From: Diplonema japonicum
Taxonomy: Eukaryota > Euglenozoa > Diplonemea > Diplonemida > Diplonemidae
DNA: 64,000 nt
Assembly (NCBI GenBank): GCA_964019335.1
Contig: OZ025708.1
Coordinates: 317,501-381,500, forward strand
Reading direction: 5' to 3'
The notes under the pieces: model-generated
What the model was told of the DNA's origin: nothing
What the model saw: only the letters and a program-made list of their open reading frames with translations
The model's database searches: none
Made by a program: the position numbers and the translations under genes
Shown: positions 35,476-45,705 of the stretch, piece after piece
Numbering within the stretch: the stretch's first letter is position 1
How the letters are laid out: the number at the start of each line of letters is the position of its first letter

Positions 35476-37027
35476 ATGTCATCAATCCTTTCCTTCGGTG
35501 CGAAGGAAGGTAGTATGTGGACGGCGTACGTCCTCACCATCAATGTGGTTTTCGGAAGCGGGGTGCTGGCGATGCCCCACGCCATTCAAAAAGCAGGGTT
35601 TTTGTTGGGAGAGGTGATGCTGGCTGCGATTTCGTGCGTGGCGTGGGTCACAGTGATGTGGACCATCGAGGCAATCTCCCGTTTGAGTTATTTACACTCG
35701 CTGTGGAGCCACGGCGAGGTCGTGGCCTCGAAGGAGGACGAGGAAGGCCCGCTAATGTCCACACAAGAGTTCGACCCCGAGATCGTTCTGTTCTTGGAGG
35801 CGAACAACGTCGCAGATTCGGCAAAACCCAGCACGGAACACATCAAAAGATGGGAGGTCAACCAACTATGCCAAGCATTCTTAGGAACCCGCTGGGCAAT
35901 GGCCTACGACGCCTGCTTAACCATATACACATGGGCGGTAATGTGGCTTTACGTCACAGTATGGTGCCAAGCTTTCGTGACCATGGTCCCGTTGGGCAAC
36001 ATGACGAGCTTCCAGGAGTGTTCAACCCCTTTTAAGGGAGATTGTGAAAACTCATACAGAATTTTTGTTGGGGTGTTCACCGTTACAATGTCTGTCCTGT
36101 GTATCAAAGAATGGAAGGCGTTCGAGAAAATTCAAAGCTTCTTCACAATCTTCGCCTACGTATGTTTGGTGGTGATGTTAACGTCCATAATAGTGGGGTT
36201 GATGAAAGTACCTTACATAGATTCAGATGGGGTACTGGCAACGAACAGTTCGTCCGCGCCGTACTGGGCGGACGGGAACAAAGTCGCTGATTTTAGTCAG
36301 TTTGGAAGTTTGTTTGGAACGTGTATTTTCTCGCAGATGGCGCATCAGGGAACAGCGCAGATTCTTGATTCCATTGATGATAAGAAAAAAATCGGGAGGT
36401 TGTTCATTTTGGCGTTCATTACGACCTCGTTGTTCTACACAATTCTCTCTGTGGCTGCAGCTTTGTACTTCGGCAGCCTTGTTAATGATATTGTAACGCT
36501 CAACTGGGAGACTTATTCGTTGAACTCGGACCACTCCCGCAATGCGTTTGATAAGCTTTTGTTTTGCTGCATTGTGGTGTTTCCTGTTGGAACGACCTCG
36601 GCGGCGTATATGTTTTTCGTGCGGACGATCGGACAACAGTTGCAACACTGGGTCCCCCCGCACTACACGGAAACTTATTCCCAAAACAAGGTCACAATTG
36701 TATGCAAGGTGATCGCGTTCACGCCACCCATCATCGGTGGAGTGTTGAACGGCAACGTGAAAACCATTGTAAACGTTGCAGGGCTGTTCGGTTTCTTTGT
36801 GATGATCGTGTTCCCTTCTCTGTTGCAGATCGGCAGCGTTCGTCTGTGCAAGAAATTGGGGGTAGAGTCCAGAACACCGTTTGAAGGCTTGCACAGGTAT
36901 ATTATTTTGTATTAAAAAAAATTTAAAAAAAAAAAAAAAAATCAGTTCAATTAATGCGGTGTACGCGCTGCTTGTCGTCGGTGCGGGTGGTCTGGTGCTT
37001 TACGTTTACAACATCATCACGGGGTAA
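35476..37027 (+). CDS. Amino acid/auxin permease-family transporter (two exons)
   Basis: The CDS joins 35476-36896 and 36946-37027 to give 500 residues. The ATG is the first Met after the A-rich leader (MSSILSFGAKEG). The first helix, WTAYVLTINVVFGSGVLAMP, is the classic Aa_trans start. About eleven hydrophobic segments follow, with an extra cytosolic acidic loop (~75-130). Without splicing the frame ends at 36915. Removing 36897-36945 restores the last helix (AVYALLVVGAGGLVLYVYNI) expected of the family. The protein probably couples amino acid uptake to protons at the plasma or vacuolar membrane. Substrate is unknown. Confidence 0.85.
36897..36945 (+). other. Spliceosomal intron, 49 nt, A-rich
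   Basis: The boundaries are GTATAT and AATCAG, with a 17-base A-run just before the acceptor. The intron interrupts codon AG|T and contains in-frame stops. The downstream exon encodes the missing last helix of the transporter. Confidence 0.85.
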
Positions 37028-37390
37028 AAAAAAAGTTGGGGGGGGGGGGGGGGGGGATGTGCGTGACTCAAAGTTTTCTTCTTTCCAAACTCCGGTTATA
37101 TTATTATTATCCAACCAACGATTCTAAAGCTACAGTTTCTGTACTTTATTGGTGTCCGACCGTGCCGATAAAGTTAACACAGCAACGGTTTGAAAAGAAA
37201 ATACAAATATTGGAAGTAAGAACGCGACATCAAGGTTCAACGGAGTATAAAGATTTAGAGGAAGTGTAAAAGTGTAACGGAAATAAAAGTAAACAGAAGT
37301 GTAAGGGTCAACGGAAGTGTATAAGTTTAGGAAGGGTAAAGGTTTCTAGGTTAGTGCAAGGAGAAAGGCTCGGAAGTACCTGTACCATAC
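37028..37390. other. Spacer with G-run and degenerate tandem motif
   Basis: A G-run (37037-37056) is followed by unique DNA. From about 37210 to 37340 there are repeated variants of GGAAGTGTAAAAGT and TCAACGGAAGTGTA. No gene was seen. Confidence 0.5.
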
Positions 37391-38975
37391 AAGACGGTGT
37401 TGGACCTCAAAGGGCTTGGCGTGAAAATCAACACGCGCAGGACAGGGACGAAATGGAACAAACCGACCACGGATGCGCTTGACTCGCTAGACCGGCTGGG
37501 TTGCACGAGGTTAGCCTTCGAAACGAAAGCACACATGGTCAGCACGACGGTTCTTCCGTCATGCCTCTACAGCGGACCGTTTTCCCCCCCCCATGTGACG
37601 AGACGCTCAAGAAATTGTCGACAAGGGTAACGTGCAACCTATGGAGCCCTCACCACCGTGGACGCTCTCCTACCGCAGTGAACACAGTCCTCTTGAAGGG
37701 GCACACCAAGGATCCCCTCTCCTATGTGATATACCACTCCCTGAAGGTGGTGTCCGGAGCGCTCGACGACGAACGACTACGACAGAGATGCATGCGGATC
37801 GCTGCGGGGTACGGCACGGGGTCCACCCCGATAGGCAACCTGGTCTGTCGGTGGCTCCCCTATATAGGATGGAGCTGGGCGCAATTGCTAGACTGTGGGA
37901 ACAAACCCTGGGCCGAACGCGGACACGTCTTTAGGGACGCGGTGAGGAAAGCCCGGAGCAGGTCGCTGGCGAACGAGAGGAACAGTGAGAGGGATGGAGG
38001 CGGGAGCGGATCCCAAAACCAACCAACTATGGAAAACAGCCAAGGACCCGCTCATGTCCTACTGCCTGAGACGGGTTATCACCGGAGGGGTCCCCTACCT
38101 TAGCCCGCATGCAGGAACGAACCAAAGAAGCGTCCCCCTGGCACCAGAAGGTGACGGCACCGAAGAAGTCGAAGAGAGCATAAGCCAAGTCCCAACAACG
38201 ACAGTACCACGCACACAAGGGTTCAGGTGCGACCTGTGTGAATCACCGTACCCGGACACGGTAACCCTACTCCGCCATCAACTCTACGAGTACGCCTGCG
38301 CAGAGGACATGCCTTTGCGTACCTAGAGAAGCTGCAACGATACTTAGCCGTGGTGGTTGAGAAACGAGACGTAGAGCTCATGCAGAAGGAGGATGTCAAC
38401 ACACAGCCGCTACCGTGGATTCGAAATGTGGTAGGTAAGAAATGCCCCGTTCCGATAGCTGGCGAGCTCGAAGGAGTGAGCGGGGTCCTGTCCCAGTACC
38501 TGAACCCGCTGCTACAATGGTTGTCACAACTGCGCTGGGTGGAGAAGGACACCACCTCGGAGGTGTCGGCGGTGGAACTGGCCATTGACTTCGAATGGAC
38601 GACCGGAAAGTCTTTGAGGCCTGCTGGAAGATAGGGCGCGCAGAATCAAAGCTCTCATCGTAAAGATAAACACAGCATGCAGGGCACGGAAGAAGCGACG
38701 CCCCTTCCCAGCGGACGAGAGAAAAAGAGTGAAGTCCCTCATCGCCATTGGAGGAAAGGCAGCTATTGGTTTCTCCAGGAGGCCTATTTTCGCCACCCGC
38801 TCCACGCACGACAAGCTAGTGGAATTGAAAGCCGACTACAAGCGGGACCACATCACTCGACTCCGCAAGACGCTCACGGCCTCAATCGGAATGAAAGCAA
38901 TGCTCCAGAAGGGGAGTATTAACAGATAGACCCCCCCCTCCCATAGGGCGGCCCTCTAGCGGGGGGCTTGTCCTG
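37391..38975 (+). mobile_element. Non-LTR retroelement family A, longest copy (5'-truncated, decayed)
   Basis: Successive frames carry collinear pieces of one polyprotein: the RT-thumb-like segment (LGVKINTRRTGTKW, VLPSCLYSG) at 37397-37600; the GHTKDPLSYVIYHSL and VCRWLPYIGWSW region to ~37930; GADPKTNQLWKTAKDPLMSY with the finger CDLCESPY..LLRHQ from 37985; then VELAIDFEWTTGK and the FPADERKRVKSLIAIGG end, stopping near 38929. At least four frameshifts or stops separate them. The conserved tail GGGCGGCCCTC closes it. The polymerase catalytic core is missing through 5' truncation. The homologous ORF at 18206 is intact. Confidence 0.85.
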
Positions 38976-39354
38976 TGAGTTATTATTTTTCTTCTTTTTT
39001 TTCCCCCCCTTTTTTTTTTTCCATCCGATCACCAACTCCAGCAAGAAAAAATCTGTTTTTTTCTTCTTTCCTCCCGTTTCTTGGGAGGCTGCGGGTATGT
39101 GCAGAGACGTGTCCAAGGGACGGACCTGTAAAGGGCAGCGCCTTTCCGGCGAAGGGGGAACCAGCGATAGAGACCCCCTCTTCTCATCAACTCAATTTTT
39201 TTTTTTTTTTCTTCTCTCATTGACAACATCCACAAAGAAAAAAAAAAAAAAAAAAAAACCAGGGTGTGTGGAGGAACCAAGGGGGAAAGGGGTAAGAAAA
39301 AAAGAAAAAAAAAGAAACAAAAATTTGTTCGGGGTATCACGGGATGCGTGCCTC
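38976..39354. other. Spacer upstream of the myristoylated-type protein
   Basis: T-runs and A-runs with a GC-richer stretch at 39080-39180. An out-of-frame ATG at 39344 opens a ~20-codon upstream ORF that overlaps the next start. Confidence 0.5.
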
Positions 39355-39918
39355 ATGGGGTGCGGTCAGAGCAATGCAGGCAGAACTCGTCTGGACCCAG
39401 AAGTGAAACAGTGGGAAACAGTGAAGCCAGAAAAGAAGAAGGGGACGAAGAAGAAGAAGAAGAAGAAGAGAAAGAAGAAGGCGAAGGGAGACGGCCCGCA
39501 AATCTCACACGAATTCAAATCTTTTGAGAGCGAGGCCACGGCGACGGCCCCGAGTGACAATGAAGGACGCAGGCTATCGAAAAAATCAGATGACGTTCGC
39601 AAGCCGTCGACGAAGCCGGACAACACCGACCGCAAGGACTCCTCTGATGGTCCATTGGAAATGAAACTTTCACAAGAGAATTTAAAAGCCATGGAAAAGC
39701 AGGGCTCCTTGGGCAAACAACGGTCGAAGTCGCTGTCTGAGGTTTTTCAAAAAAAAAAAAAAAAAAATACAAATTCTCCCCAGCGCGTCCCCACTCCGGA
39801 CTCCGATGCGATTGGATCAGGGGAGGAATGGATGTACCAGCTTGACGCGTTGCAAACAGCCTTTGATCAACGGTCTGCCACTAGTAGCCAGTCATCTCTG
39901 CGATCCAGGACTGTATGA
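39355..39918 (+). CDS. Small Lys-rich protein with N-myristoylation/palmitoylation signal
   Basis: The product has 187 residues. This ATG was chosen because it creates MGCGQSNAGRTR: Gly2 for myristoylation, Cys3 for palmitoylation and a Ser/Asn-containing context. A strongly basic Lys tract (~25-48) follows, which could reinforce membrane binding, then a Ser/Thr/Asp-rich disordered region, and a short end with GEEWMYQLDALQTAF. No enzyme domain is visible. A membrane-anchored scaffold is plausible. The poly-Lys at ~131-135 comes from an A-run bounded by GTTTTT and CCCCAG (39742-39783), which could be an in-frame 42-nt intron. Confidence 0.65.
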   Translation: MGCGQSNAGRTRLDPEVKQWETVKPEKKKGTKKKKKKKRKKKAKGDGPQISHEFKSFESEATATAPSDNEGRRLSKKSDDVRKPSTKPDNTDRKDSSDGPLEMKLSQENLKAMEKQGSLGKQRSKSLSEVFQKKKKKNTNSPQRVPTPDSDAIGSGEEWMYQLDALQTAFDQRSATSSQSSLRSRTV

Positions 39919-40197
39919 ATGGGATAATTTTAAAAAAAAAAAAAAAAAAAAAGAAGCGGTCAAAGTCTGATGCTGACAAGGTTACCGGGGAGGGGGTCTC
40001 CTTGTAGAAATATGCCATCGAATAAAATTTGATCCCCCCCCCCCCCCCCCTCCTTCCTCGTGGTGCGGCAATAAAAAAAGTAGTTTTGTTGCTCGAAGAG
40101 GAAAAAAGAAAAAGCTGTTTTTACACAAAAGATCAGTCCTCTCTTTTTTCGTTTTTATTATAATTATTGGGTGGATAACATGAAAATATAAGAAAAA
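39919..40197. other. Spacer with A- and C-runs
   Basis: A-run at 39932-39951 and C-run at 40034-40050; no coding signal. Confidence 0.5.
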
Positions 40198-40456
40198 CAT
40201 CAGATGTGTTGTTCGCTGTTGACCTCCTCGTCGGTCATCACCGGTAGCGCCCGAGTGGAAGAACATAATGCAGATGCTCAGGGTGACGAACAGACAGCAA
40301 ACTGCACGAGCGCAGAATCTTGGTTACCCGGGACGCACCGGCTGGGTTGAGCTGTACACCGCACGCATTAAGGACACGACGCGGAACGCAGAAGAAGCTA
40401 CAACTCGGCCCCCTGTAATCAAGTAGACAGTTCTTGTGCAGGGCGCCGCCAACACC
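40198..40456 (+). repeat. Dispersed ~255-bp repeat, copy 2
   Basis: Second copy of 1944-2196, in the same orientation, with an extra ~24 nt (AGATGCTCAGGGTGACGAAC region) near 40284-40307 and a short deletion near 40408. The copies lie 38 kb apart, which fits a mobile origin. Confidence 0.75.
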
Positions 40457-40529
40457 GGCCTCCTTTAACTCATATATTATTATTATTCATACAAAAACCT
40501 TGTCTTTCCAGACAGGTTCATTTACTGGT

Positions 40530-40563
<34 letters not shown>

Positions 40564-40672
40564 GAAAGTACCGTGGTGCTTCTTTGAAAAAGAAGAAAAC
40601 AGGAAGGAGGGGAAGAGGGGTGTTTTTCATTTTCTTTTTCTTTCATAGGTGTTTCATGTTGTTGTTGCTGTT

Positions 40673-40704
<32 letters not shown>

Positions 40705-41724
40705 CTCCTTTTTTTTTTTTTTTTTTTTTTTTTTGCATCGAATTTCTTTTTGTGGTGGGTGGAAATATAAAGAAGTACGAGGTAAATAGAAACTATTACT
40801 GTAATACAAAAAAAAAAAAAAAAAAAAAAAAGCTATTTATTGGCCAACAAATAATGAGTCATTATTTTAACTGGAGTTCCCGAATTTTTTGCACAACGGG
40901 GGGGGGGGGGGGGGGGGGTTGCCCTCATGCAAAAAAACGGTAACGAGTGTTAAAGAATGGCTCATTTGGCGGCAAGTAAATCGTTTTATTTCACTCTTCG
41001 TCATTTGAGACTGCTGTTTTCCTTCCTACACGGGTCCGCTTTTTTTTGGGGGGGGGGAAGCAAAAAGCACGTTATTCCCACTTTTAAGGGCCGGAATGGC
41101 CTCAGATGGCCAAAAAAAAAGTCAAAATACCCCATCCCCCCAAAAAAAAAAGATTTTTCAAGGGGTTGGGTACAATTTTTTTTTTTTCCCAGAAGAGTGG
41201 GAAAAAAAAAAAAAAAAAAACCACATGGACATAGATAACCCTTAAAAACTGCTTGAGGTCCTTCTGGCGGTCCTGCCTCATATCCATCGTCATATACTAC
41301 GTGTTCGTTGGTGTTTTGTTTGAATTACAATATTTTTTTTCTCTAAAAAAGAGGGGGGTGCATCTGTAGTTCTGTACCTCCCCATCCCCCTCCCATGTCC
41401 CATTACGTAGGTTGACAAGTCATCGCATTCGTTATCCGTGTGCTTAGGGCTTGACTGGGGTGTGCAGGGGAAGCGACAGAGCAAAGAAAAAAAAAATTTT
41501 TTTTTTCAGCCTTGCGGGGTATTCTTCCGAATCCCCCCCTTAACCTTTCCCCCCCCCCCCCCTCCCCCCCTTCTTCTCGCACTCACTATTTTTGTTTATT
41601 TTCCCTTTCCCCTATTTTTTTTTTTTCCCCCCCTTCCACATTTTTTTTTTTTTTTCCCCAACACATTACCCCCTCCCAAAAAAAAGAACAGGTGGAGAGG
41701 GGAGGGGAGGGAAAAAAAAGACAA
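40457..41724. other. Long homopolymer spacer
   Basis: Very long T-runs (40531-40559, 40675-40704, 40709-40734), an A-run (40808-40831), a G-run (40900-40918) and pyrimidine tracts up to 41670 followed by an A/G-rich leader. No gene was supported on either strand. Confidence 0.6.
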
Positions 41725-42381
41725 ATGCATCCAAACGCCATATATGTCGTTCTCATGATGGTTGCGGTGCCCACAGGGGCAGACACCCACGGGTACACTC
41801 TGGCGGGCGACGGTTGGTGCCGTGACGCTGAAGGGCTCTCTACTGGGTACTGGTTGAGCTGGTCAGTTAAAACAACAGGTGACTGCGCCCAGTGGTGCAA
41901 CAAGTATGAAGGCTGCATCGCGGTGGGTGTCTACAGCCCGCAGTGCGCACTCATGATGGTGGAGGACGACCTCAGTGCACCCCCTGCAGACTGGTCCGTT
42001 TACAAAGGTACCGGTGCAACAAATATCACCACCGGCTCGGGTGTGAAGGGCCCTTCTTGTTATATTAGACCACCTGCTCCTCCTTCAGAGTCGGCTGCAG
42101 GTGCTGCCTCTTCGACGTTCACTCCTCTTGTCCTCTCTCTTTGTTTGCTGTCGTCGGTGTGCATTGCGGTGAGTCTATCGGCCATCCTTTTCCACCACAG
42201 AAGCTCGATGGGTGAAATACTCTGCGGGTCTGGCAAGGAACAGCCCTCGAAGAAGGAGATCACTAAGGAAACGCTGAAACAACAGCTCAAGGCTGAGATG
42301 CTCGCGCTAGACCCCCCCGACCCGTGGACCGTGCACGAGGTGCAGGTGTATAATTCACTGTTGCAAAAAGAAGGAAGGTAG
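41725..42381 (+). CDS. Single-pass type I membrane protein with Cys-rich (PAN/apple-like) ectodomain
   Basis: The product has 218 residues: signal peptide (MHPNAIYVVLMMVAVPTG), then a compact Cys domain (~25-110) with GDGWCRD, CAQWCNKYEGCIAVGV, CALM and CYIRPP, reminiscent of PAN/apple or WSC-like folds. A Pro/Ser stalk, one transmembrane helix (about 130-155, PLVLSLCLLSSVCIAVSLSA) and a ~60-residue charged cytosolic tail follow. A carbohydrate- or protein-binding surface receptor is inferred. The start is the first ATG after an A-run. Confidence 0.65.
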   Translation: MHPNAIYVVLMMVAVPTGADTHGYTLAGDGWCRDAEGLSTGYWLSWSVKTTGDCAQWCNKYEGCIAVGVYSPQCALMMVEDDLSAPPADWSVYKGTGATNITTGSGVKGPSCYIRPPAPPSESAAGAASSTFTPLVLSLCLLSSVCIAVSLSAILFHHRSSMGEILCGSGKEQPSKKEITKETLKQQLKAEMLALDPPDPWTVHEVQVYNSLLQKEGR

Positions 42382-42500
42382 AAATAGATTTTTTTTTTTT
42401 TTTTTCTTTTCTTTTTTTTTTTCTCTTTTTTTTGCAACCCAAAAAAAAAAAATCAAAGGAGGGGAGGAGAAAAAAAAAAAAGGGGGAAAAAAATGCGATC

Positions 42501-44251
42501 ATGGAGATCAATACCATAAGAGCATCACACAGCAGCCCGCAGCACCCGATGGCCACGCGTGTGAGCAGCGAGGTGTCGTGGCGGCCCGTCCCGATCGAGT
42601 GCGACGAGGGTGCCGAGGTCTACTCCGGCCAGCTGATGCACCTTTCAAAGGTAAACAGCATCATCAAAAAGGGAGAAGGCTACAAAAACCGCTTCTGCTT
42701 CGCGAACGACTACGGGATGACAGTGTGGACGAACCAAGAGGCGTGGAGGACGAAAGATTACAGAAGCCAACGCGCAGTCTTCTTCTATTCGGATTTCATA
42801 GAATTTCTCCCGAGGGTACAAGCAGAAGACCCCAACGACACGGCAACATACCACTCACAAGCAGTACGTCACCATCAAGGCACAAACTGGAACTATTTCG
42901 GCTTCCGCGCAAAAGAAGGAAAGCTAATTGTGTTCTCAGTCCCTTCTGAGAGCGACTATTTCGCTTGGAAGGAATTTCTAATAAGACAGGTTGCTTCAAA
43001 ACAAGCTTATCATTCCGCGTACCCTGGAGTAGTCTCCGACAAGGCGACACAAACTACAACAATGGAAAGTTTAAGTCCAAACTTAAACTTCCTTACGGAA
43101 GACGCGGTACAAACCAGCAACAATCCCCTCGAAGCAACTGTCCCGAAATCGACTTTTCAACTGACTGAAAAACAAGGGAATGTTATAAGGTCTTCTGCGG
43201 TACGGGTGTTGGAGTCGCCTATTGAACCGGAACCGCCGTCTCCGAAAGTTATCCTCCACGAGGCAGTTGAGACTACACAGAAGGAAAGTCATCAAAAAGA
43301 ACCGGTTGCTGCAATTGACAAATTGCAAGAACTTGAAAAAAAAGTACGCGAGAAGGAAGCTGAACTGGACAGTCTCAAGAATTGTTCCCCAGTTGTCAGA
43401 TGGGTTGGCGGCGACACCTCATCTGCGACATCGCCTGTTGTAATGCCGAACATCTCTCAAACAGTCGTTTCCGAGCAAATGGAAGAATTGAAACGGCTTC
43501 GCGAGGAGATCGAAGAGTACAGAAAACCGGAGTATGCCCACGCCGCTGCGGAAGTCGTTCGGTTGTCTGTTAAAAACCGCGAGGCGGAGGAGATCATCAC
43601 GGAGCTGAAAAGCAGAATGAGCGGTTCTGGGGGTGATGGCGACGGTATACTAAAGCTCCGAATGCTGAAACAGCACGATGCCTCCAAGAGCAAGGAAAGA
43701 ATGTTAACCCAACAACTAGACATGGCACACCGGTCGAGAGATGCCTTACTGAACTCTTTGCAGCACGAACTGGCCTCGATACGTGACAGTGTGGCAAAAG
43801 ATCAAAACATGACACGAGTGACAGATGATACTTCAGAAGCTGGGGATTACCCCCGGCACAAGGGAGGGGCAGAGTTAATCACAAACACAATGTCGCATCT
43901 GTTGAACTTGAAATTGTTCAGCAAACCGGGGCCTGGTTCGCACCAGTTTCACACGAATTTGTGGACGGACGCGGAGCACTTGTCTCAGATCTCGTCTTTT
44001 GATGACCCTCTCCCGCTGCTCTCTGACGATGGGACTAATAGAAAATTGTTTCCTACTGTGAACAGAACCTGGCGCTTTCAGGACCCCTCCCCCCAAGGCC
44101 ACCAGGTTATCGTCTCTCTTCTTGTTGTGCCCCCTCTCGACCACCCGGCTCAGATCAGGGACAACAACCCGTCCCCTTCTTGGGCGCTGCGATACCGGTC
44201 ACCGTCAAGGAAGCCTACACGGCGGAGGAGAGCCGCCTCCAGATCTTATTG

Positions 44252-44252
<1 letters not shown>
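42501..44252 (+). CDS. PH-domain protein with coiled coil
   Basis: The product has 583 residues from 42501; the Met at 42549 is an alternative. An out-of-frame ATG at 42493 opens an 8-codon upstream ORF, so some leaky scanning is implied. A PH domain covers ~40-168: YSGQLMHLSKVNSIIKKGEG at the start and FSVPSESDYFAWKEFLIRQV with the conserved Trp at the end. A disordered stretch is followed by coiled coil at ~285-320 and ~355-450 (LEKKVREKEAELDSLK, MEELKRLREEIEEYRK). The end is Pro/Arg-rich. A membrane- or cytoskeleton-linked adaptor is likely. Codon use is less biased than in the metabolic genes. Confidence 0.75.
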
Positions 44253-44283
<31 letters not shown>

Positions 44284-44475
44284 ATAGAGTTTTGTTATCT
44301 CCCCCTTTCCTTTTCAAAGTTAGAAAAAAAAAAAACTTTTTTTTTTGTGTTTTTTTTTTTTTTTTTTTTTGTATATTTCCCCCCGTTTTTTTTTTTGTTG
44401 CTGTTCATTGAAAAGATGTGTATTATAATTATTATTATTATTATATTATGAGGGTGGGGGGGAAAAAAAGAGGAA

Positions 44476-44937
44476 ATGGCACCCCGCGATCATAGTGTCG
44501 AATTAGACATCCCGAGGAAGTCCTTCGGTATTCTGTGCGGCAGCAAAGGGTTGACCAAGACGGGGCACGAGTTCAGGCTGGGGGTGAGGATAGATATCCC
44601 GAACAGGGGGCGAGGGGGGAAGGCGAAATGCGTAGGCGATAGGATATTATGCAAAGCGGCTAAAGCAGATCTGGAAGCTCAGTACGGGGTAGCAAGCGAC
44701 AACGAATCCTGGTCCGCGGAGGCCCCGTCTAGAAGGTGCGGGAACAGAGCACCATCGTCGAGATCTTCCTCCTCTTCCTCTTCCTCTTCCACCTCGTCGT
44801 GCAGGGACAGGAGAAGGTCAAGAAGAAAGGAGCAAAGAGGGCGGCAACGCCGAAGAAGCACTTCCTATTCATCACGGACGTCATCGTCCAGTGATTCTCG
44901 CCCACCGAGGAGAAGGGAGAGGGACTACCGTAGGTGA
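44476..44937 (+). CDS. Small Arg/Ser-rich protein of unknown function
   Basis: The product has 153 residues. The first ~75 residues could form a small domain (SFGILCGSKGLTKTGHEFRL). The rest is Ser runs and RS/RR-rich sequence (SYSSRTSSSSDSRPPRRRER), like splicing-related RS tails or nucleic-acid-binding basic tails. The stop TGA overlaps AGGTGAGC, which could act as a 5' splice site to a downstream exon. Thirty bases after the stop starts a solo family B element end, so the ORF may instead be part of an element or have been cut by its insertion. Family not recognised. Confidence 0.5.
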   Translation: MAPRDHSVELDIPRKSFGILCGSKGLTKTGHEFRLGVRIDIPNRGRGGKAKCVGDRILCKAAKADLEAQYGVASDNESWSAEAPSRRCGNRAPSSRSSSSSSSSSTSSCRDRRRSRRKEQRGRQRRRSTSYSSRTSSSSDSRPPRRRERDYRR

Positions 44938-44966
44938 GCTTTTTTTTTTCGGGTTTGCGAGTTTTA

Positions 44967-45047
44967 GAGCCCCTAGAACGGGGACAACGGGGATTAAGTT
45001 CAGCTGCTGCCGGTGAGCGCAAGAACGCATACTTTAAAAAAGAATAG
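44967..45047 (+). mobile_element. Solo 3' end of family B element
   Basis: It matches 19515-19594 closely (GAGCCCC, AGAACGGGGACAACGGGGA, GGTGAGCGCAA, GAATAGTTTT) and is followed by a long T-run. The left inverted repeat and ORF are absent, so it looks like a strongly 5'-truncated insertion. Confidence 0.8.
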
Positions 45048-45049
45048 TT

Positions 45050-45084
<35 letters not shown>

Positions 45085-45137
45085 CCCCGAGAGAGAAAAA
45101 AAAAAACCAAAGGAAACAAACAAAGAAAAAACAAAAA

Positions 45138-45461
45138 ATGGGTAAGGGAGTCGGCTATCGAACTTCACGCTTTGTGGCTCCTGGGCAGGTGGCCACTGTG
45201 CGGGTACGCAAGTCAGAGTTGTTGGAATATGAGTTCGGAGGGATGTTACGGGGCGGGCTGCCAAAGGGGCACATAGAATGCAGGGCCATGAACCCCACTA
45301 ACGCCACGGCACACCTCGTGGCACCCTGGGCTGGGTCTTGGTATAATGCTTTGGGGAGATTTTTTTTTTTTTTTCTACACACAAAAAAAAAAAAAAAAAA
45401 AAAAGGTATTGGGAGTCTCGGAGCGGTCACCACCAGCGTCCCTTCAACGGCAGTTGTGTAA
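45138..45461 (+). CDS. Small hypothetical protein, exon structure uncertain
   Basis: The unspliced product has 107 residues. The first ~68 are of normal composition (MGKGVGYRTSRFVAPGQV, LVAPWAGSWYN). A poly-Phe/poly-Lys stretch from T- and A-runs follows. Positions 45341-45405 start GTATAA and end AAAAAG and could be an intron; splicing would give a different C-terminus ending near 45476. Family not recognised, and the gene could be non-coding. The A-rich leader before the ATG resembles those of neighbouring real genes. Confidence 0.4.
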   Translation: MGKGVGYRTSRFVAPGQVATVRVRKSELLEYEFGGMLRGGLPKGHIECRAMNPTNATAHLVAPWAGSWYNALGRFFFFFLHTKKKKKKKGIGSLGAVTTSVPSTAVV

Positions 45462-45611
45462 GTGATATTTCGTGACTTTTTTTTTTCTGTCGTGTTGTAA
45501 TTGTAACATAAGTTTCTTTTTTCTTTTCTTCTTCTTTATTTACACGAAAAAAAAAGAAAAAAAAATGAATTTTTTTTTATTCCCCCCTATTCTTCCAAAA
45601 TCCCAAAAAAG

Positions 45612-45646
<35 letters not shown>

Positions 45647-45674
45647 CTTTGGGGGGAGGGGAGGGACAACCCAC

Positions 45675-45701
<27 letters not shown>

Positions 45702-45705
<4 letters not shown>

